Shown in pieces: positions 29,895 through 42,646 of a stretch of DNA of 64,000 nt; the stretch's first letter is position 1, and each line of letters opens with the position of its first letter. A program made the position numbers and the translations under genes. The DNA is from Natronocella acetinitrilica (GTDB lineage Bacteria > Pseudomonadota > Gammaproteobacteria > Nitrococcales > Aquisalimonadaceae). The DNA lies in contig NZ_JALJXV010000008.1 of the NCBI RefSeq assembly GCF_024170285.1, positions 124,001 to 188,000 of the forward strand, written 5' to 3'. The notes beneath the pieces are model-generated. The model was not told the DNA's origin. It did not search any database and saw only the letters and a list, made by a program, of their open reading frames with translations.

Positions 29895-31205
29895 ATGGCC
29901 CGGCGGACTCTCACTCCCGATGGCGTGCTCCAGGCCTTGCGGGAGCTGGGAGCCGATTCGGTGGTGCATGTCGGTTTCAGCGGTGGGGCGGATTCCCTGG
30001 CGTTGCTGCATGCCCTCAGCGAATCACGAGGTGCCGCGCCATGGGAGCTTCGTGCCGTTCACGTCAACCACCATCTCCAGGATGCCGCAGACGCATGGGA
30101 AGAGCACTGCCAACGGGTCTGTGACGCTCTGGACTTGCCCCTGACCGTCCTCCACGTCTATCCCGCGGGCGATGCAAACCTTGAGGCCCGCGCCCGCGCA
30201 GCCCGCTATCAGGCCTGGGCCGAACTACTCAAGCCGGGTGAGGCCCTGGTGACTGCGCACCACCAGGATGACCAGGCGGAAACGCTGTTGTTACGCGCGC
30301 TTCGTGGCTCCGGTGTGGATGGTCTCGCGGCCATCCCGGCAAGTCGCAGCCTGGGTGCCGGCCGACTGCTACGCCCCTTGCTGGACGTGCCTCGCGCCAG
30401 CCTGCGGCATTACGTGGCGGAGCACGGCCTTCATCCGGTGGAGGACCCGAGCAATGCCTGCCTGGCGCGGGACCGCAATTTCCTCCGCCATGAGATCCTG
30501 CCTCGCCTGCAGCAGCGCTGGCCAGATGCCGTCGGTGTACTGGCCAGGCTGGCCGATGCGGCTGCGGAGTCCCGGCGGCTCGGACGGGACCTTGCCGGGG
30601 TAGACGGTCTGCCGGATGGCCCGGTGCTGGATTGCACGAGACTCTGGGCCCTGCCGGGGCGGCGGCGGCGAAACCTGGTCCGGGCCTGGCTGCAGTCGCT
30701 GTCGCTGCCCCCGCCCGGTCGCCAGCGGCTGGTGCAGGGGCTGCACGATCTGCTCCATGCCGAACCGGACCGCCGGCCAGAACTGCGTTGGCCCGGTGGC
30801 CGCATCCGCCGGTATCGCGAGAGCCTCTATGCCGATGACGGCATCGATCCGCCACCATTCACCGCACCGCGCCCCTGGCGTGGGGAGGAACGGCTGCTGT
30901 TGCCATCCGGTGTGCTGCACACCCGGTGCAGCAGCGGTGCCGGACTGCGGGCCGGGGTGATCAGCAGCGGCGTTATGGTGGGCGGCTATCGCCCGGGGGA
31001 GTACTGTCAGCCCGTGGGCCGACCTCATCGTCCGGTGAAAAAGCTGCTACAGGAGGCGGGTATTCCGCCCTGGTCCCGGGAGCAGTGGCCGCGACTTCGG
31101 TTGCACGGTGAGATCATCGCCATTCCCGGCGTCTGCATCTGCGAGAATCATGCAGCAGACTCCGGTGAGCCGGGCTTGGAACTGCGCTACGAACCGCGGG
31201 ATTGA
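29895..31205 (+). CDS. tilS: tRNA(Ile)-lysidine synthetase TilS
   Basis: Modifies C34 of tRNA-Ile(CAU) to lysidine so that it reads AUA and is charged with Ile. The 436-residue protein has the PP-loop motif FSGGADSLALL at 33-43, HVNHHLQ, AHHQDDQAETLLLR, LLDVPRASLR, and a C-terminal tRNA-binding domain (HRPVKKLLQEAGIPPWSRE). Length is similar to E. coli TilS (432). It lies five bases after accA and is probably coupled to it. Confidence 0.95.
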   Translation: MARRTLTPDGVLQALRELGADSVVHVGFSGGADSLALLHALSESRGAAPWELRAVHVNHHLQDAADAWEEHCQRVCDALDLPLTVLHVYPAGDANLEARARAARYQAWAELLKPGEALVTAHHQDDQAETLLLRALRGSGVDGLAAIPASRSLGAGRLLRPLLDVPRASLRHYVAEHGLHPVEDPSNACLARDRNFLRHEILPRLQQRWPDAVGVLARLADAAAESRRLGRDLAGVDGLPDGPVLDCTRLWALPGRRRRNLVRAWLQSLSLPPPGRQRLVQGLHDLLHAEPDRRPELRWPGGRIRRYRESLYADDGIDPPPFTAPRPWRGEERLLLPSGVLHTRCSSGAGLRAGVISSGVMVGGYRPGEYCQPVGRPHRPVKKLLQEAGIPPWSREQWPRLRLHGEIIAIPGVCICENHAADSGEPGLELRYEPRD

Positions 31206-31213
31206 CAGGCCCC

Positions 31214-32978
<1,765 letters not shown>

Positions 32979-32980
32979 CC

Positions 32981-33817
32981 ATGAAGCTTTGCAATTTCGA
33001 CGTCGGACTGGATCGGCCGCTGTTTCTGATTGCCGGTCCATGCGTCATCGAGTCCGAGCAGTTGGCGCTGGATACCGCAGGAGCCCTCAACGAGCTTTGC
33101 ACTCGCCTCGGTGTGCCCTTCATCTACAAGTCGTCCTTTGACAAGGCGAATCGCTCGTCCCACGACAGTTTTCGTGGTCTCGGTATAGAGCAGGGGCTGC
33201 GCATACTCGAGTCCGTACGGCAGCAGGTTGGGGTGCCGGTGATCACCGATGTGCACGAGGACACGCCGCTGGCGGAGGTTGCCGCGGTGGTTGACGTGCT
33301 GCAGACCCCGGCGTTTCTCTGCCGTCAGACCAACTACATCCAGGCCGTGGCGAGTCAGGGCCGACCCGTGAATATCAAGAAGGGTCAGTTCCTGGCACCG
33401 TGGGACATGGCCAACGTGGTGGACAAGGCGCGGGCTGTCGGGAACGAGCAGATCATGGTCTGCGAGCGGGGCGTGTCCTTTGGCTACAACAACCTGATTT
33501 CGGATATGCGAGCGCTGGCGGTAATGCGCGAGACGGGTTGTCCGGTGGTCTTTGATGCGACCCACTCGGTGCAGCTACCGGGCGGGCAGGGCAAGGCGTC
33601 CGGGGGGCAACGGGAATTCGTTCCCGTTCTGGCGCGCGCGGCGGTGGCCGTTGGTATCGCCGGGCTCTTCATGGAAACGCATCCGGACCCCGCCAAGGCG
33701 CTTTCCGACGGACCCAATGCCTGGCCGCTACCGCACATGGAGCAATTGCTTGAGACCCTGGTCGCGCTTGATCGCCAGGTGAAGCAGGCCGGGTTTGCGG
33801 AAGACCTCATCAACTGA
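32981..33817 (+). CDS. kdsA: 3-deoxy-D-manno-octulosonate 8-phosphate synthase KdsA
   Basis: Condenses PEP and arabinose 5-phosphate to Kdo 8-phosphate for the LPS inner core. The 278 residues are a TIM barrel with [38 protein letters not shown] and [17 protein letters not shown]. The start is ATG 32981, two bases after the pyrG stop. It adds to the strong LPS content of the window (lpxA, lpxB, lpxD, gnnA, gnnB). Confidence 0.97.
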   Translation: MKLCNFDVGLDRPLFLIAGPCVIESEQLALDTAGALNELCTRLGVPFIYKSSFDKANRSSHDSFRGLGIEQGLRILESVRQQVGVPVITDVHEDTPLAEVAAVVDVLQTPAFLCRQTNYIQAVASQGRPVNIKKGQFLAPWDMANVVDKARAVGNEQIMVCERGVSFGYNNLISDMRALAVMRETGCPVVFDATHSVQLPGGQGKASGGQREFVPVLARAAVAVGIAGLFMETHPDPAKALSDGPNAWPLPHMEQLLETLVALDRQVKQAGFAEDLIN

Positions 33818-33834
33818 ACCATCGAGCAGCATAG

Positions 33835-35139
<1,305 letters not shown>

Positions 35140-35255
35140 CTGTGGGTCGCGCAGGCCCGTTGCAGTCCATCGGGCTGTTCCCCGCCGTGGAGCTGGGGTA
35201 TGGTCGGATGCAGCACTCATCAAGCCGAGAGTGGCTAGAGCGGGCCTGATTGCCG

Positions 35256-35528
35256 ATGCGCCTAATGATCGTCGCTTTGCTGGGCTGCCTGTTGTTGTTG
35301 CAGGCACAGCTGTGGACGCAGGATGGCGGACTGCGGCACATGTGGCAGTTGCGGGCCTCGGTGGACGCGCAGATCGACGAAAACGAGACACTGCAGACAC
35401 GCAATGCGGCGCTGGAAGCTGATGTGGACGATCTCAAGAGCGGTCTTGATGCTCTTGAGGAACGCGCCCGCAGCGAACTGGGCATGATTCGGGAAGGCGA
35501 GGTGTTCTACCAGGTCGCCGAACCATGA
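35256..35528 (+). CDS. ftsB: Cell division protein FtsB
   Basis: Small bitopic division protein that forms the FtsQLB complex. About 90 residues: an N-terminal membrane helix (LMIVALLGCLLLLQAQLW), a periplasmic coiled coil with charged heptads (DENETLQTRNAALEADVDDL), and the conserved end ALEERARSELGMIREGEVFYQ. I start at ATG 35256; TTG 35250 and ATG 35265 are alternatives. Placement between eno and ispD, with the stop overlapping the ispD ATG, is diagnostic. Confidence 0.94.
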   Translation: MRLMIVALLGCLLLLQAQLWTQDGGLRHMWQLRASVDAQIDENETLQTRNAALEADVDDLKSGLDALEERARSELGMIREGEVFYQVAEP

Positions 35529-36244
35529 CCCACGCCGATCACGTCTATGCCGTGGTGCCCGCCGCCGGGGTGGGGCGGCGCATGGGTGGACCCACACCGA
35601 AGCAATACCTCTCCCTTGATGGTTCGCCGGTTATCCGCTGGAGCCTGGATGCCCTGCTGGTGCATCCGGAGGTACGTGGGGCCGTGGTGGCCATTAGCCC
35701 CGACGATGACTGGTGGTCGGCGCTCAATCTTGGCTTCGACAAGCCGGTGGATGTGGTCCAGGGCGGCGCGGAACGCGCGCAGTCGGTGCTCAATGCGCTG
35801 AACTGGTTGCATGACCTGCCCACGCCTCCATCCTGGGTGCTGGTGCATGATGCGGTCCGGCCCTGTGTGTCTCCGGATGAACTGACACGGCTGCTCGCGG
35901 TGGCCCGTGCCGCTGACGATGGCGGCCTGCTGGCATCGCCGGTGCGCGACACGCTGAAGCGGCAGAACCCCGGTGTGGAGAGGGTGTCTTCCACGGTCGA
36001 CCGCACCGGGCTGTGGCATGCCCTGACACCCCAGTGCTTCCCCCTGGTGCGGCTACGCGCGGCCCTGCAAGAGGCTCTGGGCGCTGGGCAGCAGGTCACC
36101 GATGAAGCCCAGGCAATGGAACTTGCCGGCTATCGTCCGGCACTGGTGGAAGGCAGTCGCCTCAATATCAAACTTACCTATCCTGCAGACCTTTCCCTGG
36201 TGGAGTGCATCCTGCAGGCTCAGAGGGACGATTCGAACACATGA
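35525..36244 (+). CDS. ispD: 2-C-methyl-D-erythritol 4-phosphate cytidylyltransferase IspD
   Basis: Third MEP-pathway step: CTP plus MEP to CDP-ME. The 239 residues contain the nucleotide-binding [35 protein letters not shown] and the C-terminal [15 protein letters not shown]. Its start overlaps ftsB and its stop overlaps ispF (ATGA in both). With dxr and ispF it gives three MEP genes in the window. Confidence 0.97.
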   Translation: MTHADHVYAVVPAAGVGRRMGGPTPKQYLSLDGSPVIRWSLDALLVHPEVRGAVVAISPDDDWWSALNLGFDKPVDVVQGGAERAQSVLNALNWLHDLPTPPSWVLVHDAVRPCVSPDELTRLLAVARAADDGGLLASPVRDTLKRQNPGVERVSSTVDRTGLWHALTPQCFPLVRLRAALQEALGAGQQVTDEAQAMELAGYRPALVEGSRLNIKLTYPADLSLVECILQAQRDDSNT

Positions 36245-36723
36245 GTATGCGCATTGGTCAGGGCGTTGACGCCCATCGGTTTCAGGACGGTGGCCGCCTC
36301 GTGCTCGGTGGTGTCGATATACCCCATGACCAGGGCCTGGCCGCCCACTCGGATGGTGATGCCTTGCTGCATGCCATTGCCGACGGCTTGCTTGGCGCAA
36401 TTGCCGCCGGCGATATTGGTCAGCACTTTCCCGACACCGATGAGCGCTGGCGTGGGGCGGACAGCCGCATGCTGCTTCGGCACGTGCTCTCCCTGGCCCG
36501 CGAAGCCGGATTCCGCCCGGTGAACGTGGACGGCACCCTGGTTGCCCAGAAGCCGAAACTCGCACCTTACATTCCCGCCATGCGCCGCAATATCGCCGAG
36601 GACCTCTCGCTGCCGATGGAGGCCGTTAGCGTGAAGGCGACCACCACCGAGCGCATGGGCTTTACCGGCCGGGAGGAGGGCATCGCCGCTCTGGCGGTGG
36701 TGTTGCTTGAGTCGTCCCGGTGA
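36241..36723 (+). CDS. ispF: 2-C-methyl-D-erythritol 2,4-cyclodiphosphate synthase IspF
   Basis: Cyclises CDP-ME 2-phosphate to MEcPP, a trimeric zinc enzyme. The 160 residues include zinc ligands in GVDAHRF (Asp, His) and [16 protein letters not shown], then [11 protein letters not shown] and [19 protein letters not shown]. The start is ATG 36241 inside the ispD stop; the longer upstream frame lies within ispD. The stop overlaps the truD GTG. Confidence 0.97.
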   Translation: MSMRIGQGVDAHRFQDGGRLVLGGVDIPHDQGLAAHSDGDALLHAIADGLLGAIAAGDIGQHFPDTDERWRGADSRMLLRHVLSLAREAGFRPVNVDGTLVAQKPKLAPYIPAMRRNIAEDLSLPMEAVSVKATTTERMGFTGREEGIAALAVVLLESSR

Positions 36724-37781
36724 GCGGGATCTCGGCGACGACGGCGTGGACGGATCTGCCTTGTGCCCTGGGCCCGCCTGCGGCCAGCGGTCTGCTTCGC
36801 GCCGCCACGGCAGATTTTCAGGTTTTCGAGGAACTGGGCTACAGCCCGGATGGCGCCGGAGAGCATCTGTTTGTCCGGGTCAGGAAAGAAGGCTGGAACA
36901 CGCCGGATGTTGCCCGCTGGCTTGCCGGGGCGCTACAGATCCCCCAGAAGGCCATCACCTGGGCGGGACTCAAGGATCGACACGCCGTCACTGAACAGTG
37001 GTTCGGTATCCATGCCGCGGGACAGGCGTTGGAGCTTCCCGAGCCACCGCCGGGGCTGACCTGGATCGCCACCCTGCGTCATGGCAAGAAGCTGCGTGTC
37101 GGAGCCCTGCGCGGCAACCGTTTCCGCCTGGTACTGCGGGATGTACAGGGCCATTCCGCTGACATTCACCGGCGTCTGCTGCAGATCGCACGTGTCGGCG
37201 TGCCGAACTACTTCGGTGCCCAGCGTTTCGGTATCAATGGCCGCAACCTGGAGCGAGCGGCAGCACTGTTCGCAGGCAGGCGGGAGCGGGACAGGACCAA
37301 GCGGGGCCTGTACCTGTCGGCAGCCCGTTCCTTCCTGTTCAACCAGGTGCTTGCCCACAGGGTATCCGCCGGCAACTGGAATCACGGGTTACCCGGTGAC
37401 TTGATGACCTTCACCGATAGCCACAGCCTGTTCATGGCCGATGACAACACGGCGGGCGATGCCCGCCTCCCGCGGCTGGACATCCACCCCACCGGGCCAC
37501 TTCCCGGTGAGGGTGGGAAGCCGCCGTCCGGTGATGTCGCCACCCTGGAGCAGCAGGTGCTGGCCGGCTATCCGGAATTTGTCGGTGGTCTTGCCCGCTG
37601 CGGCCTGCGGGGTGAGCGGCGTGCGTTGCGGGTACCGGTGGCGGGTCTGTCATGGCGGGCGCTGGACGGCAGCGCCTGGGAACTCGGGTTCGAACTGCCG
37701 GCGGGCAGTTATGCCACCGCCGTGCTCCGGGAACTGGGGCAATTTCCCGATGCCCGTGATCAGGCCCGGAGCAGTACGTAG
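36720..37781 (+). CDS. truD: tRNA pseudouridine(13) synthase TruD
   Basis: Makes pseudouridine-13 in tRNA-Glu. The 353-residue protein carries the TruD signature [18 protein letters not shown], in which Asp86 is the catalytic residue, plus [11 protein letters not shown] and [15 protein letters not shown]. The start is GTG 36720 overlapping the ispF stop. The ispD-ispF-truD-surE order is conserved, although here a convergent Smr gene separates truD from surE and overlaps the truD end by 22 bases. Confidence 0.95.
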   Translation: MSGISATTAWTDLPCALGPPAASGLLRAATADFQVFEELGYSPDGAGEHLFVRVRKEGWNTPDVARWLAGALQIPQKAITWAGLKDRHAVTEQWFGIHAAGQALELPEPPPGLTWIATLRHGKKLRVGALRGNRFRLVLRDVQGHSADIHRRLLQIARVGVPNYFGAQRFGINGRNLERAAALFAGRRERDRTKRGLYLSAARSFLFNQVLAHRVSAGNWNHGLPGDLMTFTDSHSLFMADDNTAGDARLPRLDIHPTGPLPGEGGKPPSGDVATLEQQVLAGYPEFVGGLARCGLRGERRALRVPVAGLSWRALDGSAWELGFELPAGSYATAVLRELGQFPDARDQARSST

Positions 37782-38290
37782 ACTGCTCCCGTGCCGCCAT
37801 CCCGCGGGCGTGCGGAGCAAAAGGCAATGACCTCATCCCATTGCCGAAGCCAACGGTCGACCTTGGTCTTCAGCACTGGCCCACGGTTACTCGAACGCTG
37901 CCCCTTGCCATGGATGACGCGCACACATCGCAGATTGCGTAGCCGACACTCGGCTATGAATTCACGTAATGCAGCATGGGCCAGTGGCACGGTCAGCCCG
38001 TGCAGATCCAGTTCCTCCTGGATGCCATATTGCCCACGACGGAGCTTGCGGGCCACGCGCCGTTGCAGGCCGGGGCGGGCGTGGAACAACTCCTCGCCGG
38101 TCTCCAGCATCTCCGGATCGAAATCATGGGTCAGCAGTTCCTGCATCACCCGTTCTTCGTCGGCGATGCGTTGGCGGGGGATGGGCTTCGGTGGCTTTGG
38201 TCGCAGAACCACGCGATCCTGTGGCAGGGGTCGCACGTCCGCCATGGCTTCCCGGAACAGCTCGAGATCGTCTTCCCGGTTGTCGGTCAT
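37760..38290 (-). CDS. Smr/MutS2-domain endonuclease-like protein (YfcN/SmrB group)
   Basis: A 176-residue protein with a C-terminal Smr domain: LDLHGLTVPLAHAAL, then VRVIHGKGQRSSNRGPVLK and a final [13 protein letters not shown] and HGKG are the domain's hallmark motifs. The N-terminal half is basic/charged (DRVVLRPKPPKPIPRQR). E. coli SmrB is a ribosome-collision-dependent mRNA endonuclease; whether this protein does the same is inference. The start is MTDNRED at 38290; a longer frame reaches 38347. It converges on and overlaps truD by 22 bases and is divergent from surE. Confidence 0.88.
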   Translation of the reverse strand: MTDNREDDLELFREAMADVRPLPQDRVVLRPKPPKPIPRQRIADEERVMQELLTHDFDPEMLETGEELFHARPGLQRRVARKLRRGQYGIQEELDLHGLTVPLAHAALREFIAECRLRNLRCVRVIHGKGQRSSNRGPVLKTKVDRWLRQWDEVIAFCSARPRDGGTGAVYVLLRA

Positions 38291-38512
38291 GGTGGCTCCT
38301 GCGCATTCCCAGGCATTTTCGACAAGGTACCGCCCACGCTGGTTCAAGCGGAATTCAAACGCTGTGATCAGCTGCCCACTTCCATGGATGCAGCAATGTT
38401 GCAGGCCAGTATACTGTGTCCCCTGACAGATTAGGGGGCGCTACTGGCCCCGCCACGGCGACGCGCCGTTCTGGCCGTCGACCTCAGTGCAAGCAATTGT
38501 CCAGAGGACGCA

Positions 38513-39262
38513 ATGCGTATTCTCGTAAGCAACGATGACGGCTACCAGGCGCCGGGAATCAGGCGACTGGCGCTGGAGATGCAGAGTCTCGGCGATGTGG
38601 TGGTCGTGGCCCCGGATCGGGACCGCAGCGGGGCCAGTAATTCCCTGACCCTGGACCAACCCATCCGCGCGACCATGGTTGAGCCGTCGGTCTATCGTGT
38701 CGAGGGGACGCCCACCGATTGCGTGCATCTCGCCGTAACCGGCTTGTTGGACGACGATCCGGACATGGTCGTCTCCGGGATCAACGCCGGAGCCAACATG
38801 GGGGACGACATCCTCTACAGCGGAACCGTGGCCGCGGCAACCGAAGGGCGTTTCCTTGGTCTGCCAGCCATTGCCATCTCTCTGTGCTCCCACGATCCGC
38901 GTCATCTGGATACAGCTGCTCGAGTGGCCCTGCTGCTGGTGCAGCGACTGCTGCGCGATCCATTGCCGGCGGACACGATTCTGAACGTGAATGTTCCTGA
39001 CATCCCCTGGAGTGCCCTGCGCGGCTTCGAGGCAACCCGGCTAGGTCAGCGCCACCGGGCTGAACCGGCTATTCGGGAAATGGATCCGCGCAACCGTCCC
39101 ATCTACTGGATTGGCCCTCCCGGCAGCGAACAGGATGCCGGGGAGGGCACCGACTTCCATGCGGTCCGCAACGGTTTTGTCTCCATCACGCCGATCCAGA
39201 TCGACCTGACACGTTACGAGGCGCTGGACAAGATCGCCGGTTGGGTCACGGGGCTGTCATGA
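38513..39262 (+). CDS. surE: 5'/3'-nucleotidase, stationary-phase survival protein SurE
   Basis: Metal-dependent nucleotidase acting on nucleoside monophosphates. The 249 residues include the metal-binding [15 protein letters not shown] (Asp8, Asp9), [15 protein letters not shown], and [19 protein letters not shown]. The stop overlaps pcm (ATGA). It heads the stationary-phase cluster surE-pcm-yqaA-nlpD-rpoS, which is conserved from E. coli to Pseudomonas. A TATACT-like -10 lies in the 222-base divergent gap before it (near 38409) without a clear -35. Confidence 0.97.
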   Translation: MRILVSNDDGYQAPGIRRLALEMQSLGDVVVVAPDRDRSGASNSLTLDQPIRATMVEPSVYRVEGTPTDCVHLAVTGLLDDDPDMVVSGINAGANMGDDILYSGTVAAATEGRFLGLPAIAISLCSHDPRHLDTAARVALLLVQRLLRDPLPADTILNVNVPDIPWSALRGFEATRLGQRHRAEPAIREMDPRNRPIYWIGPPGSEQDAGEGTDFHAVRNGFVSITPIQIDLTRYEALDKIAGWVTGLS

Positions 39263-39924
39263 TCGACGAGCGTTTGCGAAAGGGCATCGGCATGACCTCC
39301 GAGCGGACGCGGCAGCGCCTGGTCGAGCGCTTGCGCGAGGGGGGAATTACCAATGATCGCGTGCTCCAGGTCATCCGCGACCTGCCCAGGCACCTGTTCG
39401 TTGACGAGGCGCTGGCCAGTCGCGCCTACGACGACACCGCACTGCCCATCGGCCTCGGCCAGACCATTTCGCAGCCCTACGTGGTAGCACGGATGACCGA
39501 GGCGCTGATCGTGGATGGCGAAGGCGGAGACATGCTTGAGGTTGGCACCGGTTCGGGCTATCAGGCGGCGGTGCTGGCTCGCTTCGCCTCCATGGTCTAT
39601 TCCGTGGAGCGCATCGGATTCTTTGCCCAGCAAGCACGTCAACGCCTCCGCTCCCTGGGCGTCCATAACGTTCGCGTTCGTCACGGGGATGGTTATGAGG
39701 GCTGGATTGGTCAGGGGCCGTTCCGGGGGATCGTGGTCACTGCAGCGCCGAACGATGTGCCGAGCGTATTGCTGGATCAGTTGGCCCTGGGCGGACGTCT
39801 GGTAGCACCGGTGGGCGACCGTGAGCGGCAGGAACTGGTCTGTTACACCCGACATGATGACGGCTACGAGCGCGAGGTGCTGGCCGAGGTCAGTTTCGTG
39901 CCCATGCTTGGCGGGACGCAATGA
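39259..39924 (+). CDS. pcm: Protein-L-isoaspartate O-methyltransferase Pcm
   Basis: SAM-dependent repair of isoaspartyl residues in aged proteins. The 221 residues include [23 protein letters not shown] family segments, [14 protein letters not shown], the SAM motif [16 protein letters not shown] and [11 protein letters not shown]. The start is ATG 39259 inside the surE stop. Its own stop overlaps the following membrane-protein gene. Confidence 0.97.
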   Translation: MIDERLRKGIGMTSERTRQRLVERLREGGITNDRVLQVIRDLPRHLFVDEALASRAYDDTALPIGLGQTISQPYVVARMTEALIVDGEGGDMLEVGTGSGYQAAVLARFASMVYSVERIGFFAQQARQRLRSLGVHNVRVRHGDGYEGWIGQGPFRGIVVTAAPNDVPSVLLDQLALGGRLVAPVGDRERQELVCYTRHDDGYEREVLAEVSFVPMLGGTQ

Positions 39925-40499
39925 TTCGTGTGTTCTCGCGCATGTACGAGCAGACCCTGCGCTGGGCAGCCCATCGTTATGCGCCACGTTATCTTGCTGT
40001 TCTAAGTTTTGCAGAATCCTCGTTTTTTCCTATCCCTCCGGATGTGATGCTGGCGCCCATGGCGCTGGCGCGACCAAATCGTGCGCTGCACTTCGCCGCA
40101 CTGACCACGGTGTTCTCGGTGCTCGGCGGCCTGTTCGGTTACCTGATCGGCTATTTCGCCATCGAACTGGTCATGCCGCTGATTGTCCAGTTCGGACAGC
40201 TTGGGGCTTATGAGCAGGCCCAGGACTGGTTCATGGAGTATGGCTTCTGGGTGGTTCTGATTGCGGGTTTCTCACCGATTCCCTACAAGGTTTTCACCAT
40301 TGCCGCCGGTGCCTTGATACTGCCAGTGATTCCCTTCGTGCTGGCGTCCCTGGTGGGGCGGGGCGGCCGGTTTTTTCTTGTGGCCCTGCTTGTCGGCTGG
40401 GGAGGCCCCAGGGTTGAGCCACTGCTCAAGCGTTATATTGACTGGCTGGGGTGGGGTACGGTCATATTGCTGATTGCGGCCTACTTCTACCTGAGGTGA
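39921..40499 (+). CDS. yqaA: YqaA/DedA-family inner-membrane protein
   Basis: A 192-residue multipass membrane protein of the VTT/DedA superfamily. Visible hydrophobic segments include [20 protein letters not shown], a central [41 protein letters not shown] and a C-terminal [11 protein letters not shown]. The paired [10 protein letters not shown] and GFSPIPYK re-entrant-type motifs are characteristic. DedA relatives affect membrane homeostasis and lipid-carrier recycling, but the function of this subgroup is not settled. Overlaps pcm by four bases; the pcm-yqaA-nlpD order is commonly seen. Confidence 0.9.
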   Translation: MIRVFSRMYEQTLRWAAHRYAPRYLAVLSFAESSFFPIPPDVMLAPMALARPNRALHFAALTTVFSVLGGLFGYLIGYFAIELVMPLIVQFGQLGAYEQAQDWFMEYGFWVVLIAGFSPIPYKVFTIAAGALILPVIPFVLASLVGRGGRFFLVALLVGWGGPRVEPLLKRYIDWLGWGTVILLIAAYFYLR

Positions 40500-40539
40500 C
40501 ACGGATTGACTCGAGCGCGAGCGCGCGAATCAATCCGTG
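40500..40539. repeat. Perfect 10-bp inverted repeat with structured GC loop, yqaA-nlpD gap
   Basis: CACGGATTGA (40500-40509) and TCAATCCGTG (40530-40539) are perfect inverted copies around a 20-base GC-rich centre that can pair further (TCG with CGA across one mismatch). It begins at the last base of the yqaA stop codon region and ends 40 bases before nlpD. There is no T-run on either side, so it is not a standard terminator. It may be an mRNA processing or stability stem, a protein site, or a REP-like unit. Confidence 0.6.
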
Positions 40540-40579
40540 TCTCCATGAGCCGCTGATCATGGATAGGAGTGGTGACGGT

Positions 40580-41368
40580 ATGGGGAACCGAGCGAGCATA
40601 AGGCGTGCGGTGTCGGCCGTCGGCCTTGCCTGCGTGCTGTTGCTCCTCGTGGGCTGTGCCGGTGATACCTACGCGCCAGTGTCGGATCGCACCGCCCGTG
40701 CCACCGGCGACACGGCAAACGGCGTCTACCGTGTGGCGAGGGGCGACACGCTTTACTCCATTGCCTTCCGACATGATGTTGATCATCGGACTCTGGCTCG
40801 CTGGAACGATATCCGCGAACCCTTCACCATCTATCCCGGGCAAGAGCTTCGTCTCTCGCCATCCGCCTCCACGTCGCGGACCGCGTCCAGCCCACCGCCT
40901 GCCCCACGAGAGCCAGCAACGGCCTCGCGGTCTCCATCAGCTCCGCCTGCTCCGCCACCACGTCCGTCGGCCCCGGCGTCGACGGGCAGCAGCAGTACCA
41001 ACGGGTGGGTCTGGCCCGCCCCAGGAGATGTGCTGAAGCGATTTTCCGCCGATGCCGATGGCAAGCAGGGCATCAATATCGGTGGCGATGAAGGTGCTGA
41101 AATCAAGGCGGCTGCCGGGGGGCGTGTGGTGTATAGCGGCAGCGGTCTGGTGGGCTATGGCAACCTCGTGATCATCAAGCACAACGACCAGTACCTGACA
41201 GCCTATGGATACAATCGGGAGCTGTTGGTGGATGAGGGGGATATGGTCGATCAGGGCGAGACGATCGCGCGAATGGGGCGCAATGGTGGCCAGCCGATGC
41301 TCCACTTCGAATTGCGCAGAGATGGTCGGGCGGTGGACCCGGTGCCCCTGCTGCCACGCTCAAGATAA
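40580..41368 (+). CDS. nlpD: Murein hydrolase activator NlpD
   Basis: Outer-membrane lipoprotein that activates the amidase AmiC at division. The 262-residue precursor has a signal ending in lipobox LVGC (before AGD), a LysM domain (VYRVARGDTLYSIAFRHD ... IYPGQELRL), a Pro/Ser-rich linker and a C-terminal LytM/M23 domain. The M23 zinc ligands are lost: the usual HxGxD region reads KQGINIGGD and the end reads MLHFELR, consistent with a non-catalytic activator. The start is ATG 40580 with AGGAG 11 bases ahead; ATG 40559 is less likely. Confidence 0.94.
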   Translation: MGNRASIRRAVSAVGLACVLLLLVGCAGDTYAPVSDRTARATGDTANGVYRVARGDTLYSIAFRHDVDHRTLARWNDIREPFTIYPGQELRLSPSASTSRTASSPPPAPREPATASRSPSAPPAPPPRPSAPASTGSSSTNGWVWPAPGDVLKRFSADADGKQGINIGGDEGAEIKAAAGGRVVYSGSGLVGYGNLVIIKHNDQYLTAYGYNRELLVDEGDMVDQGETIARMGRNGGQPMLHFELRRDGRAVDPVPLLPRSR

Positions 41369-41386
41369 CCGCTGTCCAAGCTGGAG

Positions 41387-41406
41387 CCCCTGTGGTTCAG
41401 GGGTTT
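41387..41406 (+). terminator. Weak terminator-like hairpin after nlpD
   Basis: CCCCTG (41387-41392), loop TGGTT, CAGGGG (41398-41403), then TTT only. It lies 18 bases after the nlpD stop and upstream of the rpoS promoter candidate. The short T-run makes it a weak terminator at best. Confidence 0.4.
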
Positions 41407-41452
41407 CATGAGGTAGTTGTACAAAACCTATGCAGTCCTAATCTTCAAAGGC

Positions 41453-41481
41453 TTGCACCGTTTTTCTCGGAGGCATATATT
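41453..41481 (+). promoter_or_regulatory. Sigma-70 promoter of rpoS
   Basis: TTGCAC (41453-41458), exactly 17 bases, TATATT (41476-41481) in a locally AT-rich patch of an otherwise GC-rich region. The predicted start is near 41488, giving a 5' leader of about 90 bases before the rpoS ATG. In enterobacteria the main rpoS promoter lies inside nlpD; here it is in the intergenic gap, as in Pseudomonas-like layouts. Confidence 0.7.
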
Positions 41482-41578
41482 GGTTTTTCGAGGGGAGTGA
41501 GTGTGCTTCCCGAGGCTACCCCTCTCGTCCCGACGGGCGGCGCGCGCTGCGGGAGCGGAGGCTCACGGAGGGAACAGC

Positions 41579-42604
41579 ATGGCGAGGAAACGGACTGCCG
41601 GGCAGCGTGTGGACGCGGCGCAGGATGCCGCAGTCGAAGACGGTACCGGGCTGCTGGGTGTGTCGAAAGACGACGCGCAACTCGTAGAAGAAGTCGATGC
41701 CGTCGACGAAGAAAAAGAGAATGAAGAGGAGGAGGAAACACTGCAGTTCTCACCCGGTGAGCACGCCGGGTCCAGTCTGGATGCCACGCAACTCTATCTG
41801 AACGAGATCGGTTTCTCGCCGCTGCTGACGGCCGAGGAAGAAGTCTACTTCGCGCGCAAGGCACAGCGTGGTTGCGCCGCGTCCCGCCGTCGCATGATCG
41901 AGAGCAATCTGCGCCTGGTGGTCAAGATTGCCCGGCGATACATGAATCGCGGTCTGGCGTTTCTTGATCTGATCGAAGAGGGCAACCTCGGTCTTATCCG
42001 TGCGGTGGAAAAGTTCGATCCGGAACGGGGCTTCCGTTTCTCGACCTACGCCACCTGGTGGATTCGCCAGACCATCGAGCGGGCGATCATGAATCAGACC
42101 CGTACGATCCGACTGCCGATCCACGTCATCAAGGAGATCAACCAGTACTTGCGCGCCGCGCGAAAACTCACGCAGACGCTGGATCACGAGCCATCCGCTG
42201 ACGAAATCGCCAAGATGCTCGATCGCCCTCTGGCGGATGTGCAGCGGATGATGGGGCTGAACGAGGGCACAACGTCCGTGGACACGCCCATCGGCAAGGA
42301 TGCTGACCGTGTATTGCTCGATGCCATCCCCGACGAGAACAACCCGGACCCCTCGGTTCTGCTTCAGGACGAAGATGTCCTGCATCACCTTGAGACCTGG
42401 CTTGACGAGTTGACGGACAAGCAACGGGCCGTGGTGGAGCGGCGATTCGGCTTGCGTGGCCGCGATCGTGCCACCCTGGAAGAGGTCGGCAATGAAATCG
42501 GGGTCACCCGTGAACGTGTTCGGCAAATCCAGATAGATGCGTTGAAGAAGTTGCGGGATCTTATGGAAAAGGAAGGGTTTTCGCAGGACGCAGTGTTTGG
42601 CTGA
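41579..42604 (+). CDS. rpoS: RNA polymerase sigma factor RpoS
   Basis: Stationary-phase/general stress sigma factor. The 341 residues show region 1.2 ([22 protein letters not shown]), region 2 ([44 protein letters not shown]), region 3 and region 4 ([25 protein letters not shown]). The RpoS-specific [16 protein letters not shown] and the [18 protein letters not shown] segment separate it from RpoD and RpoH. The N-terminus has a strongly acidic stretch (about residues 37-55, [17 protein letters not shown]). Start ATG 41579 is preceded by GGAGGG. It follows nlpD as in many gammaproteobacteria. Confidence 0.95.
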   Translation: MARKRTAGQRVDAAQDAAVEDGTGLLGVSKDDAQLVEEVDAVDEEKENEEEEETLQFSPGEHAGSSLDATQLYLNEIGFSPLLTAEEEVYFARKAQRGCAASRRRMIESNLRLVVKIARRYMNRGLAFLDLIEEGNLGLIRAVEKFDPERGFRFSTYATWWIRQTIERAIMNQTRTIRLPIHVIKEINQYLRAARKLTQTLDHEPSADEIAKMLDRPLADVQRMMGLNEGTTSVDTPIGKDADRVLLDAIPDENNPDPSVLLQDEDVLHHLETWLDELTDKQRAVVERRFGLRGRDRATLEEVGNEIGVTRERVRQIQIDALKKLRDLMEKEGFSQDAVFG

Positions 42605-42610
42605 CAGCAA

Positions 42611-42646
42611 GCCCGGGAGCCGCTGATCAGTCAGCGGTGCCCGGGC
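42611..42646. terminator. Hairpin at the convergent rpoS / Mth938 gene ends
   Basis: GCCCGGG (42611-42617) pairs with CCCGGGC (42640-42646), and CCGCTGA (42620-42626) with TCAGCGG (42631-42637), around the loop TCAG, with two mismatched positions between the stems. Half of it lies inside the last codons of the minus-strand gene ending at 42627. It could serve both directions, although neither side has a long T-run. Confidence 0.55.

Noticed and set aside
35140-35255. Terminator after eno
   Set aside because: GCCCG and CGGGC can pair, but the stem is five pairs with a long loop and no T-run.
38348-38512. Promoter for surE or the Smr gene at TATACT (about 38409)
   Set aside because: A -10-like hexamer exists, but no acceptable -35 lies 16-18 bases away on either strand.
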